Position numbers and translations under genes: made by a program
In this document: positions 1 through 8,518 of the stretch, one piece after another
How positions within the stretch are numbered: position 1 is the stretch's first letter
Layout of the letters: the number at the start of each line of letters is the position of its first letter
Assembly: GCA_021773075.1 (NCBI GenBank)
Contig: JAJFKT010000010.1
Coordinates: 248,001-312,000, forward strand
Origin: Woeseiaceae bacterium
GTDB lineage: Bacteria; Pseudomonadota; Gammaproteobacteria; Steroidobacterales; Woeseiaceae
Length of the DNA: 64,000 nucleotides
Direction of reading: 5' to 3'
The notes under the pieces: generated by a model
The model's database searches: none
What the model was told of the DNA's origin: nothing
What the model saw: the letters and a program-made list of their open reading frames with translations, nothing else

Positions 1-1491
1 GCGGTCTCGCCGACACCCGCAGGTGAAGGCAAGACAACAACAACCGTTGGTCTGGGAGACGGGCTGAATCTGATCGGCAAAAAGGCAGTAATGTGCCTGC
101 GCGAGCCGAGTTTGGGACCTTGCTTCGGAATGAAAGGCGGTGCAGCCGGCGGCGGCTACGCACAGGTGGTTCCGATGACTGATATCAATCTGCATTTCAC
201 GGGTGACTTTCACGCCATCGGCGCAGCCAATAATTTGCTGGCGGCTCTAATCGACAACCACATGCATTGGGAGAACCAGCTAAATATTGATCCGCGTCGG
301 GTGACCTGGCGACGTGTTGTTGATATGAATGACCGTGCATTGAGAACGGTGACGTCCGGGCTTGGTGGATTCCACAACGGCGTGGTTCGTGAAGCCGGTT
401 TCGATATTACCGTCGCGTCAGAAGTGATGGCTATTTTCTGTTTGGCGACCGACCTGGGCGACCTCGAGAAACGACTTGGCAATATCGTCCTTGGCTACAC
501 TCGCGACGATGAGCCAGTTACTGTGCATGATCTAAACGCGCACGGCGCCATGACGGCTCTGTTACGGGATGCTTTTCAACCAAACCTGGTGCAGACGATG
601 GAGAATAATCCAGCGATTATGCATGGCGGACCGTTCGCAAACATTGCGCATGGTTGTAACTCGGTAATCGCAACCAAAACTGCGCTGAAGCTGGCTGATT
701 ACGTTGTTACTGAAGCAGGATTTGGTGCAGATCTCGGCGCAGAAAAGTTTTTCAACATCAAATGTCGCAAGGCGGGTTTGTCGCCGGACGCAGTCGTACT
801 CGTTGCGACGATCAAAGCGCTCAAGATGCAGGGTGGCGTCGCCAAGTCCGACTTGGGTACGGAAAATGTTGCGGCGCTTAAGGACGGCTGCAAGAACCTG
901 GAGCGACACATTCGAAATCTCGGCAAATTCGGTGTCCCGGTCACAGTTGCAATCAACCACTTTACTGCTGATACGGATGCTGAAGTAAAAGTTGTTGAAG
1001 ACTTTTGCGAGAATTATCAGGTCAAAGCGATCAAGTGCACGCACTGGGCCGACGGTGGCAAAGGCACGCTCGAGATGGCTGAGCACGTTGTTGATTTGTG
1101 TGAGAGCGGGGCTGCGCAATTCAGGACGCTCTACAACGACGACATGTCTTTGTGGGATAAAGCGGCAACGATTGCACGCGAGATTTATGGCGCCGAAGAC
1201 ATCATTGCAGATAAGAAAGTTCGAGAGCAATTCGCAAAATTCGAAAGCGAAGGACGATCAGGCTACCCGATTTGCATGGCGAAGACACAATACAGTTTTT
1301 CGACTGACCCGAATCTGCTGGGCGCTCCGAGCGGTCATGTTGTGCCGATTCGAGAGGTCCGCCTGGCCGCAGGCGCCGAGTTCGTTGTCGTTGTTTGCGG
1401 GGCGATTATGACGATGCCAGGCTTGCCTCGCGTTCCGGCCGCCAATGCCATTCGCGTAAACGAAGACGGCCGTATTGAGGGTTTATTCTAG
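1..1491 (+). CDS. fhs: Formate--tetrahydrofolate ligase, 5'-truncated by window edge
   Basis: This cytosolic enzyme makes 10-formyltetrahydrofolate from formate, ATP and tetrahydrofolate for one-carbon metabolism. The reading frame is open from base 1, so the N-terminus lies outside the window; 496 residues are visible against about 555 in the family, so roughly 60 are missing. The first visible residues contain the ATP-binding loop [11 protein letters not shown] (bases 13-45), followed by [19 protein letters not shown] and [17 protein letters not shown], both diagnostic of the family. The C-terminus ([13 protein letters not shown]) is intact and ends in TAG. The ATG at base 91 is internal, not the start. 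No partner gene of the folate pathway is visible. Confidence 0.95.
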   Translation, partial: AVSPTPAGEGKTTTTVGLGDGLNLIGKKAVMCLREPSLGPCFGMKGGAAGGGYAQVVPMTDINLHFTGDFHAIGAANNLLAALIDNHMHWENQLNIDPRRVTWRRVVDMNDRALRTVTSGLGGFHNGVVREAGFDITVASEVMAIFCLATDLGDLEKRLGNIVLGYTRDDEPVTVHDLNAHGAMTALLRDAFQPNLVQTMENNPAIMHGGPFANIAHGCNSVIATKTALKLADYVVTEAGFGADLGAEKFFNIKCRKAGLSPDAVVLVATIKALKMQGGVAKSDLGTENVAALKDGCKNLERHIRNLGKFGVPVTVAINHFTADTDAEVKVVEDFCENYQVKAIKCTHWADGGKGTLEMAEHVVDLCESGAAQFRTLYNDDMSLWDKAATIAREIYGAEDIIADKKVREQFAKFESEGRSGYPICMAKTQYSFSTDPNLLGAPSGHVVPIREVRLAAGAEFVVVVCGAIMTMPGLPRVPAANAIRVNEDGRIEGLF

Positions 1492-1503
1492 CGGCTCTAT
1501 TCG

Positions 1504-1905
1504 CTATGCATTCGGAATGTTGTTCGGCAAAACGAAGCGCTCTCGGGCACGATCCGAGAACAAGCATTCCTCACTGTAATAGCGAGAGAGGAGTTTCTTG
1601 CTACCGCCTATCAGGTCGTCGTTTCGATGACGAAATACCTGCCAGGGTTCGTCAGCTTCAATTCGCTCCGCGATCAACAGAAGAAAAAACCAGGTGAGCG
1701 TTGCGTGATACTTTGTTTCGGCACCCAATTTAGCCACCAGCCGTTTTAGTCCGGCATCAAATCGTGCGATCGCTTCCGGCAGTTCGTATTCGCCAAGGTA
1801 CAGCCAGCCGACATAGACGTGTGCCTCGTGATCGAATCGATCCGGATCGATCTCGCTAGCCTCGAAGTTTTCCAGCGTGATATCGGGGTTCGCTAATGCA
1901 TTCAA
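1504..1905 (-). CDS. Conserved small protein of unknown function
   Basis: This is a soluble protein of about 133 residues with no signal peptide or membrane segment. It is rich in acidic, Trp and Tyr residues, including HEAHVYVGWLYLGEY and a helical middle part, ending LPNNIPNA. I do not recognise a named domain. The preferred start is TTG at 1905, which overlaps the stop of the upstream gene (TTGA) and has GGTGGA about 10 bases ahead, implying translational coupling. An ATG at 1953 would add 16 residues but overlaps the upstream gene by 52 bases and has no good ribosome-binding site. It probably works with the gene at 1902-2156. Confidence 0.6.
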   Translation of the reverse strand: MNALANPDITLENFEASEIDPDRFDHEAHVYVGWLYLGEYELPEAIARFDAGLKRLVAKLGAETKYHATLTWFFLLLIAERIEADEPWQVFRHRNDDLIGGSKKLLSRYYSEECLFSDRARERFVLPNNIPNA

Positions 1906-2156
1906 GACTTTGATTCCACCAATTGATGGCTGTCGGAGGCGTTCAATTCGCATCCGTAGACGAGTTTCAGTTGTTCGATCACTTTTTGCGTCTCCTCCGA
2001 AAATGGCGCCTTGCCTTCGAAAGCATGCAGGACGATACCCTCCAATAGGTCGCCGAGCGTCAGATCCGTGAATTCGGCGACGCCTTTTAGAACTTTTAGC
2101 AAGGATGTCTCAATGCGGACGCCGGTTTGGGTTCTTTGGATGACGGTTGGTGGCAT
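1902..2156 (-). CDS. Small protein of unknown function, possibly DNA-binding
   Basis: This 84-residue soluble protein starts MPPTVIQRTQTGVRIETSLLK and has a predicted helical body (VLKGVAEFTDLTLGDLLEGIVLHAFEGK). The short N-terminal strand-like segment (TGVRIETSLLKVLK) followed by helices loosely resembles ribbon-helix-helix proteins, but this is inference. ATG at 2156 is chosen because AGGAAC lies just upstream; an in-frame ATG at 2198 would read through the repeated GTAAC site at 2175-2196. The gene overlaps the start of its downstream neighbour by 4 bases, so the two are probably co-expressed. The upstream repeat could be an operator for one of these proteins. Confidence 0.6.
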   Translation of the reverse strand: MPPTVIQRTQTGVRIETSLLKVLKGVAEFTDLTLGDLLEGIVLHAFEGKAPFSEETQKVIEQLKLVYGCELNASDSHQLVESKS

Positions 2157-2174
2157 TTCGTTGTTCCTATATAA

Positions 2175-2196
2175 GTTACCAAAGTAACATGGTAAC
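2175..2196. promoter_or_regulatory. Repeated GTTAC/GTAAC half-sites, possible operator
   Basis: Three half-sites lie within 22 bases: GTTAC at 2175-2179, and GTAAC at 2184-2188 and 2192-2196. The first pairs with either of the other two as an inverted repeat. The block begins about 19 bases upstream of the ATG at 2156 (minus strand), where a repressor or the core promoter would sit. Autoregulation by the small downstream protein is inference. Confidence 0.4.
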
Positions 2197-2242
2197 AACG
2201 AGTTGATTGGTCCGCAAGTTGGCAGTTCTGCCGTGCAAGATG

Positions 2243-2668
2243 TCAGTCGTCAGACACCTGCTTTCGAGATTTCTTTAAGCTACTGCGCCGCGATTTGTTG
2301 TCCAGCCTTTTTTGCTTTGCCTTCTTGCTCGGGCGTGTCTTAACCCGACGCTTCGGTTCGCGGAGCAGGCTCGCCAATAATTCTGACAGTCGACTTAGGG
2401 CGGCTTGACGATTTCTGTCCTGGCTTCTGTAAGCTTGTGACTTGATGATAACGACTCCGTCATCCGTAACGCGGTGGTCGGACAGATTGATCAGTTTTCG
2501 CTTCAAGGATTCGGGGATAGAGGCACTTAGGTGTGCGTCAAATCGCAGGTGAATGGCGGTTGCGACTTTATTGACATTCTGTCCACCTGCACCCTGTGAG
2601 CGTACTGCGGTCATGCGAATCTCGGACATGGGAATCCGAATTGTTTCCGCAATGTCGAGAGTGTCCAC
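2243..2668 (-). CDS. arfB: Alternative ribosome-rescue factor ArfB (peptidyl-tRNA hydrolase)
   Basis: ArfB rescues ribosomes stalled on non-stop mRNA: its N-terminal domain hydrolyses peptidyl-tRNA through a GGQ motif, and a basic tail sits in the empty mRNA channel. The sequence shows RSQGAGGQNVNK followed by TAIHLRFD, the release-factor-like catalytic core, and a strongly basic C-terminus (PKRRVKTRPSKKAKQKR). GTG at 2668 is chosen because GGAG stands 5 bases upstream and gives 141 residues, nearly the length of E. coli ArfB (140). The frame is open further upstream, but that would overlap the divergent transporter gene starting at 2721. Only 52 bases separate the two starts. Confidence 0.9.
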   Translation of the reverse strand: MDTLDIAETIRIPMSEIRMTAVRSQGAGGQNVNKVATAIHLRFDAHLSASIPESLKRKLINLSDHRVTDDGVVIIKSQAYRSQDRNRQAALSRLSELLASLLREPKRRVKTRPSKKAKQKRLDNKSRRSSLKKSRKQVSDD

Positions 2669-2720
2669 GTTGACTCCAATGTGTGAGAATGCGCCTCCAT
2701 GATCCCGATCGGTAGAATGA

Positions 2721-3914
2721 ATGCAAGTTCGTAATCTGAGCCTTCTCGTCATCTGCCAGTTGATATCGGCATCCGGATCCATCGTGGTGGTCATGCTCGG
2801 CGGGATAATCGGATCGCAGCTGGCGACGAACAAAGCTTTCGCGACCTTGCCTCTTACAATGATGGTTATTGCGGTTGCGGCGACGACAATTCCAGCCACG
2901 ATGCTAATGAAGAAGATTGGCAGGCGAAAAGGATGCGCATTAGCGTCAACTTCCGCCGTCGTCGCAATGCTTCTTGGTGTAGTCGCGTTGCACCAGGCTA
3001 GTTTTGTTACCTACATCATCGCGGTGATGATGTTCGGTATTAACATAGCGTTCACCCAGCAGTATCGTTATTTTGCCGCCGAAAGTGTTGCAGCGAAATA
3101 TGTACCGCGAGCCATTTCGTTGGTACTCGTTGGTTCGATCGGTGCGGCATTCGTCGGCAAGGAACTCGCCACACGTGGTGAGTTTTGGATAGAAGGCGTG
3201 CAATACGCAGGGTCATTAGTTGTGTTGGCCGCAATGTTCGTCGTACAGGCTATGTTGTTTTTCGCAATGGAGCCGGCCAAAACGCACGACGAGAAGAGTA
3301 AGCCGAAGCCTGAACGATCGATTCGAGAGATTGCATATCAGCCCGTCTTTATCGTTGCGGTGCTGGGTGCGACGGCGGGCTACGGCTTGATGACGCTGGT
3401 TATGACCGCGACGCCGCTTAGCATGCACGTTGACGATGGATACTCACTCGAGCAGGTTGCTGGCGTCATACGTGCACATGTGCTCGGTATGTATGTTCCG
3501 TCCCTGGTTGCCGGTTTTCTTATCGAAAAGGTCGGCGTCGTTCGGCTCATGTTCGTCGGCGCGATTGCACTGCTCGCAACTTCAATTATCGGTCTGCAGG
3601 GACATACGATGTTGCACTACTGGTGGGCGTTGATTCTCTTGGGCGTTGGCTGGAATTTCCTGTTCGTCGGCGGCACCACAATGTTGACCTATACCTATAG
3701 CACGGCCGAGCGATTTCGCGCGCAGGCGATTAATGAATTTCTGGTGTTTGGCACATCGGCGACAGCGTCGTTGGCGGCGGGAACTGTGTTGTATTATTTT
3801 GGCTGGAATTCGCTCATGTTGATCCCGATTCCATTTCTCATCATAATTTCTCTGGCGCTCGTTTTGGTTCGCAAGAACGCGCTATTGCTTACAAAGGGTC
3901 GAGCCCGTGCCTGA
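2721..3914 (+). CDS. MFS transporter
   Basis: This 397-residue inner-membrane protein has about twelve hydrophobic segments in two halves joined by a charged loop (EPAKTHDEKSKPKPERS, near residues 187-203). It has the size and layout of the major facilitator superfamily, with an MKKIGRRKG loop near residue 63 in the motif-A position. Substrate cannot be read from the sequence. It overlaps the next gene, a PLP decarboxylase, by 8 bases, so transporter and enzyme are translationally coupled; the transporter may move that enzyme's substrate or product. It is divergent from arfB. Confidence 0.85.
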   Translation: MQVRNLSLLVICQLISASGSIVVVMLGGIIGSQLATNKAFATLPLTMMVIAVAATTIPATMLMKKIGRRKGCALASTSAVVAMLLGVVALHQASFVTYIIAVMMFGINIAFTQQYRYFAAESVAAKYVPRAISLVLVGSIGAAFVGKELATRGEFWIEGVQYAGSLVVLAAMFVVQAMLFFAMEPAKTHDEKSKPKPERSIREIAYQPVFIVAVLGATAGYGLMTLVMTATPLSMHVDDGYSLEQVAGVIRAHVLGMYVPSLVAGFLIEKVGVVRLMFVGAIALLATSIIGLQGHTMLHYWWALILLGVGWNFLFVGGTTMLTYTYSTAERFRAQAINEFLVFGTSATASLAAGTVLYYFGWNSLMLIPIPFLIIISLALVLVRKNALLLTKGRARA

Positions 3915-5280
3915 TAATCGAATACTCCGAAGTTTATTAACTGACGCCGCTGAACGCGGCATCGCCTATCGGGAAGACGGTGTTCAACGCCACGTCGCCC
4001 CGTCTGAGGATGCGGTTCGAGCGGTTGAGGGGTTTGTAGAGCCCATGCCTGTCGATGCCAGTGATGAGGCCGAAGTACTGTCGATGCTGGATGAGCTTGG
4101 ATCGCCAGCAACAATGATGATGACCGGGCCGCGTTATTTCGGCTTTGTTATCGGTGGCTCATTGCCGGTTACGGTCGCGACCAACTGGCTGACAACGGCA
4201 TGGGACCAAAATGTCGGCATGCACGAAGTAACACCGGCAACATCGACGCTCGAACGCGTCGCAATGGGTTGGATGATGGAGCTGTTCGGTCTGCCAGCCG
4301 ATTGTGCCGCATCGTTTGTGACAGGTGCGACCGTTGCCAACTTCACAGCCCTGGCGGCGGCGCGCAACCGGATCTACGCGAATATCGGCTGGAATGTAGA
4401 AGCGGACGGCCTTATTGGCGCACCAGCAGTGACTGTAATTGTTTCCGAAGAGACACATCCAACCGTATTTAAGTCTTTGGGACTACTCGGTTTCGGACGC
4501 AATCGCGTTGTGAGGGCAGCGGTCGATGAACAGGGGAGAATTGATGTTAGCCGATTCCCGGAGATTGATGGGCCAACGATAATCTGCACGCAGGCAGGAA
4601 ACGTAAATACGGGCGCATTCGACCCCGTGGGTGAGATTTGTGCACTGGCCAAACCCAAAGGGGCCTGGGTGCATGTCGATGGAGCGTTTGGGTTGTGGGC
4701 AGCGGCGTCGCCGGATCGCGCACACTTGTGCTCAGGATTTGCGGATGCGGATTCCTGGGCTACTGACGCTCATAAATGGTTGAATGTTCCTTACGATAGC
4801 GGTATCGCATTCGTGCGTGACACCGCGGCACTCAAGTCCGCGATGGCGATTACCGCTGAGTATCTGATGACTGACACCGAGTTTCGAAATCCGTCGGATT
4901 TTACGCCGGAGTTATCCCGCCGCGCGCGCGGTGTTGATGTCTGGGCCGCGTTGAAATCGCTTGGCCGCAAGGGTGTGGCCGAGATGATCGACGGCTGTTG
5001 CAGCAATGCACGGCGATTTGCGAAGGGTTTGAGCGTTGCCGGCTTCGAGGTCCTGAATGATGTTGTATTGAATCAGGTTTTGGTGTCATTCGGTGACGTT
5101 GCCACCAATCGCAATGTAATTAACGAAGTGCAGGAGGAGGGCACCTGCTGGTGTGGTGTGACGGTTTGGCAGAACAAACCTGCGATGCGTATCAGTGTCT
5201 GCAATTGGTCAACCACGGAAGAGGATGTCGATCGCAGTCTTGAAGCGATCATCGCTATTGCGGACAGGTTGGTCACCTAA
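3907..5280 (+). CDS. PLP-dependent (group II-type) decarboxylase family enzyme
   Basis: A fold-type I pyridoxal-phosphate enzyme of 457 residues, related to aromatic-amino-acid, glutamate and aspartate decarboxylases. The Schiff-base lysine is in DAHKWLNVPYD near residue 289, the cofactor-binding Asp is in HVDGAFGLWAA, and FVTGATVANFTALAAAR binds phosphate. The substrate is not evident; some relatives are annotated only as aminotransferase-like. GTG at 3907 is the start and overlaps the upstream MFS gene by 8 bases, pointing to joint expression. The stop overlaps the stop of the convergent gene at 5277 by 4 bases. Confidence 0.85.
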   Translation: MPDNRILRSLLTDAAERGIAYREDGVQRHVAPSEDAVRAVEGFVEPMPVDASDEAEVLSMLDELGSPATMMMTGPRYFGFVIGGSLPVTVATNWLTTAWDQNVGMHEVTPATSTLERVAMGWMMELFGLPADCAASFVTGATVANFTALAAARNRIYANIGWNVEADGLIGAPAVTVIVSEETHPTVFKSLGLLGFGRNRVVRAAVDEQGRIDVSRFPEIDGPTIICTQAGNVNTGAFDPVGEICALAKPKGAWVHVDGAFGLWAAASPDRAHLCSGFADADSWATDAHKWLNVPYDSGIAFVRDTAALKSAMAITAEYLMTDTEFRNPSDFTPELSRRARGVDVWAALKSLGRKGVAEMIDGCCSNARRFAKGLSVAGFEVLNDVVLNQVLVSFGDVATNRNVINEVQEEGTCWCGVTVWQNKPAMRISVCNWSTTEEDVDRSLEAIIAIADRLVT

Positions 5281-5948
5281 AAATTGTAGACGAACGACAG
5301 CGCGAGTACTGGCCAGGCTTTGTAGTCGCTGATTTCACCCTCAAGTTCGTTTTGCTCAATGAGCAATGCCGGTCCGAGAGCGGCTTGTACTTGCGGCGGT
5401 GCAGTATCGAAGCCGGTCGCCGCCAGAGAGACTATCGGTTCGCCCTGCCACAGGACGCCAAAGTCCAGATTCAAACCGACTTTGCCAAATAATTCGAAGT
5501 CGTAGCCCACACCGAAATAGGGCGCTGTTTCATCGAACGACGTGATGCTTTGCAACGCGCCAATGTCGGCCGTGTTAAACGCTGCGCCGCCGATGACGAG
5601 GTCGACACCACCTGTGTCCTGACTTGTCATCTGCAGTTCGTTACTGTTGGAGTACATGCCCGCGGTTACACGGAACGGGCTTAGTGGGAATCGAAAATTA
5701 CCCGTCAGGTAATAGTTGTCCATCGCCAGCGTTGCATCGTAATTGATGCCAGCTTGTGAACCGGTGGTTTCGTGGTCGTATTGGTGTGCGCCCAAACGCA
5801 GATCCACCCACGGAAGCGGACTCCAGCGTCCTTCAAGCCCAACGCCCAGTGTGCCGGCCTTTACGCCGACACCAAAGTCCGCATTCGCGGCTGTGGAAAA
5901 CGCGAGAGCCAATGTGACGACGACGAGGTTCCTAATAGATTTGCGCAT
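5277..5948 (-). CDS. Small outer-membrane beta-barrel protein
   Basis: A 223-residue secreted protein. MRKSIRN followed by a hydrophobic stretch and AANA gives a clear Sec signal peptide cleaved near residue 24. The mature part is a series of alternating strands (VGVKAGTLGVGLEGRW, VDLRLGAHQY, YYLTGNFRFPL, YFGVGYDFELFGKVGLNLDFG) ending VLALSFVYNF, with the terminal phenylalanine typical of outer-membrane barrels. A similar N-terminal pattern occurs in small OmpA/OmpW-like barrels, but the exact family is not recognised. ATG at 5948 is preferred over 5975 because it places positive charges directly before the signal helix. It is convergent with the PLP decarboxylase, with a 4-base overlap of stops. 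Confidence 0.75.
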   Translation of the reverse strand: MRKSIRNLVVVTLALAFSTAANADFGVGVKAGTLGVGLEGRWSPLPWVDLRLGAHQYDHETTGSQAGINYDATLAMDNYYLTGNFRFPLSPFRVTAGMYSNSNELQMTSQDTGGVDLVIGGAAFNTADIGALQSITSFDETAPYFGVGYDFELFGKVGLNLDFGVLWQGEPIVSLAATGFDTAPPQVQAALGPALLIEQNELEGEISDYKAWPVLALSFVYNF

Positions 5949-6163
5949 GATGATTCTCTTTAGTGCCAAAGCCAAAGTATTCAGAACCTAAGCGTATACG
6001 GGAGTCACATTCATGACTGTGCGGCACTTCACAAGCGTCGGCGTTAAACGTTATGTCAAAACTCTATGAATTGCCGTTTTTCGCGAACAGTGGTGGGCTT
6101 TCAAAGGCGTTACTTTTTGTAGGCGCAATGGATGCGCAGCTAATCAATCAAAAGGAGTTTGAA

Positions 6164-6352
6164 ATGCGAGAACTAACATTGAATGAAATGCAGATGGTTT
6201 CGGGTGCCGGGGACGAGTGTTCGTCCGGAGGTGGCAATGACCTCGGTGGAATATCCGATTCAAAGTCTCTCGGCGAAGACTTGATCAATATCTACGAGGG
6301 GCTGGTTGCGGCAACCTCACACATCATAGAGCGAGTTGCTAATTCGTTCTAA
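6164..6352 (+). CDS. Bacteriocin-like peptide with double-glycine-type leader
   Basis: A 62-residue peptide whose first 16 residues, MRELTLNEMQMVSGAG, match the leader of class II bacteriocins and microcins (ELxxxEMxxVSG followed by a Gly/Ala pair), normally cut by a peptidase-containing ABC exporter. The mature part would be about 46 residues: an acidic Gly/Ser-rich start (DECSSGGGNDLGG) and a hydrophobic amphipathic C-terminal helix (INIYEGLVAATSHIIERVANSF region). ATG at 6164 is chosen because AAGGAG lies 7 bases upstream; the in-frame ATG at 6053 has no ribosome-binding site. No exporter gene is in the window. A CPBP protease gene, a known immunity-type family, converges from the right with a 7-base gap. 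Activity is inference. Confidence 0.65.
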   Translation: MRELTLNEMQMVSGAGDECSSGGGNDLGGISDSKSLGEDLINIYEGLVAATSHIIERVANSF

Positions 6353-6358
6353 GAGGGG

Positions 6359-6389
6359 GCTACCGGGGCGCGGACTGCGCCCCGGTAGC
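6359..6389. terminator. 13-bp hairpin at convergent gene ends
   Basis: GCTACCGGGGCGC (6359-6371) and GCGCCCCGGTAGC (6377-6389) form a perfect GC-rich stem with a 5-base loop. It lies 7 bases past the peptide gene stop and includes the last codons and stop of the CPBP gene. There is no T-run on either side, so it is either a weak bidirectional terminator or an mRNA 3'-end stabiliser. Confidence 0.5.
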
Positions 6390-7190
6390 TATCTTCAGAA
6401 ACAGCGCCGCCAAGGCAGTCAAGATCATAACCATTGCGGCTGTTGCAACGATACCGGGAAACATCAGTGGTATATCATCGCTGGACGGGTTCCAGCGACC
6501 CGTAAGACATCGCCAGTCTATCTGTATAAGCCCATTGTATGTCGCGTGGACGATGAGTGACGCCCACAATGACTTGGTCAACCAGTACAGGGCGCCGAAA
6601 ATTAACCCAGCGAAGAACACGAGCATCCAGGAATCAGGCCGATGGAAAATAGTGAAAATAAGTGCGGAGATGGTAACTGCGAAGACGGCACCTCTGTGTG
6701 CAAGATAGGATTGAACATAGGCGCGATGCGCAACTTCTTCGATGACGGGAACCAACACAGCCATTACGACAAAGCCGAGTAAAACGACCGCCGGTTCTGC
6801 GCACTGAAATGAAAAGCTCGGCCCAACGGTTGTAGCCGTTTCGCCGGCGGAATAGACGCCGAACGCGACGCCAGCAACAAGCTGACTCCACCAAGCCAGG
6901 CGAAGCAGGACACCGATGGCAAGCGCCTGCAGCGCCAGCCTCCAGCTCAAGTCAGTGCATCGAAACTGATCTGCAAGAAACTGTTTCTCTGTAGACCAAA
7001 GTGGAAACAACAAGATGGCGAGAACCGGTGGGGCGACGAGATACGACAGATCTGCAGCAAGTGTGGAATCGAGGCCTCGCTGAACGAGGCTTACTTGTAG
7101 CCACGAACGAAAGATCAGTGCGGTCGTTGTTGCGACAAGTACAGCAACGAGTGTAGTTCTGGATATTCTGTGGACAGTCATTCGATCCAC
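6360..7190 (-). CDS. CPBP family intramembrane metalloprotease
   Basis: A 276-residue multi-pass membrane protein of the CAAX protease/bacteriocin-processing (CPBP, ABI) family. The motifs are present in order: EEVAHRAYVQ (EExxxR, near residue 150), FTIFHRP (FxxxH) and HATYN near the C-terminus, supplying the Glu and His metal ligands. About seven to eight hydrophobic segments are visible. Family members mature prenylated or secreted peptides or give self-immunity to bacteriocins. Here the gene ends 7 bases from a leader-peptide gene, which supports an immunity or maturation role. It lies 64 bases downstream of alkB on the same strand and could be read through from it. Confidence 0.85.
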   Translation of the reverse strand: MDRMTVHRISRTTLVAVLVATTTALIFRSWLQVSLVQRGLDSTLAADLSYLVAPPVLAILLFPLWSTEKQFLADQFRCTDLSWRLALQALAIGVLLRLAWWSQLVAGVAFGVYSAGETATTVGPSFSFQCAEPAVVLLGFVVMAVLVPVIEEVAHRAYVQSYLAHRGAVFAVTISALIFTIFHRPDSWMLVFFAGLIFGALYWLTKSLWASLIVHATYNGLIQIDWRCLTGRWNPSSDDIPLMFPGIVATAAMVMILTALAALFLKIATGAQSAPR

Positions 7191-7254
7191 TTTATCGACT
7201 ACGAAACCCGAGTGCCGTCACTGAATCCGGTCGAAATCGCCGGAAATGCTTCGC

Positions 7255-8472
7255 TCAAAGACCAGGCAGGTCCGTATAGGTCGGTTCCGACATTTTGTCG
7301 CGGCCCCATTTCAGGAATATCGAGGGATGTGCTCTTGGGCAAATATTCACGTTGTCGAGATCACCAGCCACGTGCGGTAATTCCATCAGCCGTTTGTCCA
7401 TCACCTTGAACCAAAGCCAGGGCATGTAGGCCAGCATGTACATTCCAAAGTATCCATTCGGAAGTTGCGGCAAGTTTTCGAAATGTCTGAGTGACTGGTA
7501 GCGACGTAACGGGTGCGAATGATGATCAGAGTGGCGTTCAAGATGAAACAGAACCAGGTTGCTGAATATGTGGTTGCTGTTCCAGGAGTGATACGGTTCG
7601 CAACGCTCCAGCTTTCCGTCATCCCCTCTTTTTCGCAGTAGACCGTAATGCTCGACATAATTTGCGCTGGTCAATTGCCAGTAAGCGAAGGCATTGTGGA
7701 TGAGCAAGAACGGTATGACGATCCAACCAAAGGCAATTAATAAACCCAGACTAAGTAACAGAGTCAACGCATAGGATTGCAGGATTAGATTATCGGCATG
7801 CCAGGCTCCTTTGCCACGGTTCGCGAGACGTTCCTTCTCGATTGCCCAAGCGCCCAAAAATGCGCCGGGTATTTCTCGAAGCGCAAATTGGTAAATATTT
7901 TCACCCATGCGCGCGCTGGCAGGGTCCTTGTTTGTGGCAACGTATTTATGATGTCCGCGATTGTGCTCGATCGTGAAATGACCGTATGCCGGAACCGCCA
8001 GAACGACTTTCGCCAGCTGTTTTTCGAGTTTCGAATTCTTGTGGCCAAGTTCGTGCCCGGTATTGATGGCCAGGCCGGCAACCAGACCGCTGAACGCGGC
8101 GAGAAGAATAAATGCCCACCAGCCGAGGGGCTGTGTCGCGGCATACCAAACGGCCGCTATCAGGCTAATGTAATGCAATGGGACAACCGCATAGGTCAGT
8201 CGGCGATAGTACGGGTCCTGATCGAGCTGCATAACGACTTCTTCAGGAGGATTATTACTATCCTCGCCGATGATCCAGTCAAGTATTGGCGCAAACAGGT
8301 AGTTGAAAATAAATGGCAGCACAAACCAGGCTTCAACGCCGGTTTTGGCGTGCAAGCCGATCGCGATGAATGGTTGCAGTGGATAGATTACGGATAGCAT
8401 CCATAGCCATCGTTTTCTATCGACATAGTGAACAGCCTGACCGTCAGCCAGAACGCCGGTGTAACCCTTCAT
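7255..8472 (-). CDS. alkB: Alkane 1-monooxygenase (AlkB-type, membrane di-iron)
   Basis: An integral membrane non-haem di-iron hydroxylase of 405 residues that oxidises medium-chain alkanes to 1-alkanols, receiving electrons from rubredoxin. The histidine clusters are present in order: HELGHK near residue 140, EHNRGHHK near 170, NYVEHYG near 270 and LERHSDHHSHP near 310, together with NSNHIFSNL. Six hydrophobic segments are visible. Start ATG at 8472 is preferred; an in-frame TTG at 8481 would add three residues. No rubredoxin or rubredoxin reductase gene is in the window, so electron transfer must come from elsewhere. The upstream gap carries two inverted repeats that may be operators. Confidence 0.93.
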   Translation of the reverse strand: MKGYTGVLADGQAVHYVDRKRWLWMLSVIYPLQPFIAIGLHAKTGVEAWFVLPFIFNYLFAPILDWIIGEDSNNPPEEVVMQLDQDPYYRRLTYAVVPLHYISLIAAVWYAATQPLGWWAFILLAAFSGLVAGLAINTGHELGHKNSKLEKQLAKVVLAVPAYGHFTIEHNRGHHKYVATNKDPASARMGENIYQFALREIPGAFLGAWAIEKERLANRGKGAWHADNLILQSYALTLLLSLGLLIAFGWIVIPFLLIHNAFAYWQLTSANYVEHYGLLRKRGDDGKLERCEPYHSWNSNHIFSNLVLFHLERHSDHHSHPLRRYQSLRHFENLPQLPNGYFGMYMLAYMPWLWFKVMDKRLMELPHVAGDLDNVNICPRAHPSIFLKWGRDKMSEPTYTDLPGL

Positions 8473-8518
8473 TGAATTCAATCCGCTGTATTTCTGTCAG
8501 CAAAGTATACAAAACCAG

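Noticed and set aside
562..1230. Long antisense frame across fhs
   Set aside because: It is a shadow of the strongly conserved fhs reading frame.
6053..6163. Longer N-terminus for the leader-peptide gene
   Set aside because: The in-frame ATG at 6053 lacks a ribosome-binding site, and the leader consensus begins at 6164, where AAGGAG is well placed.
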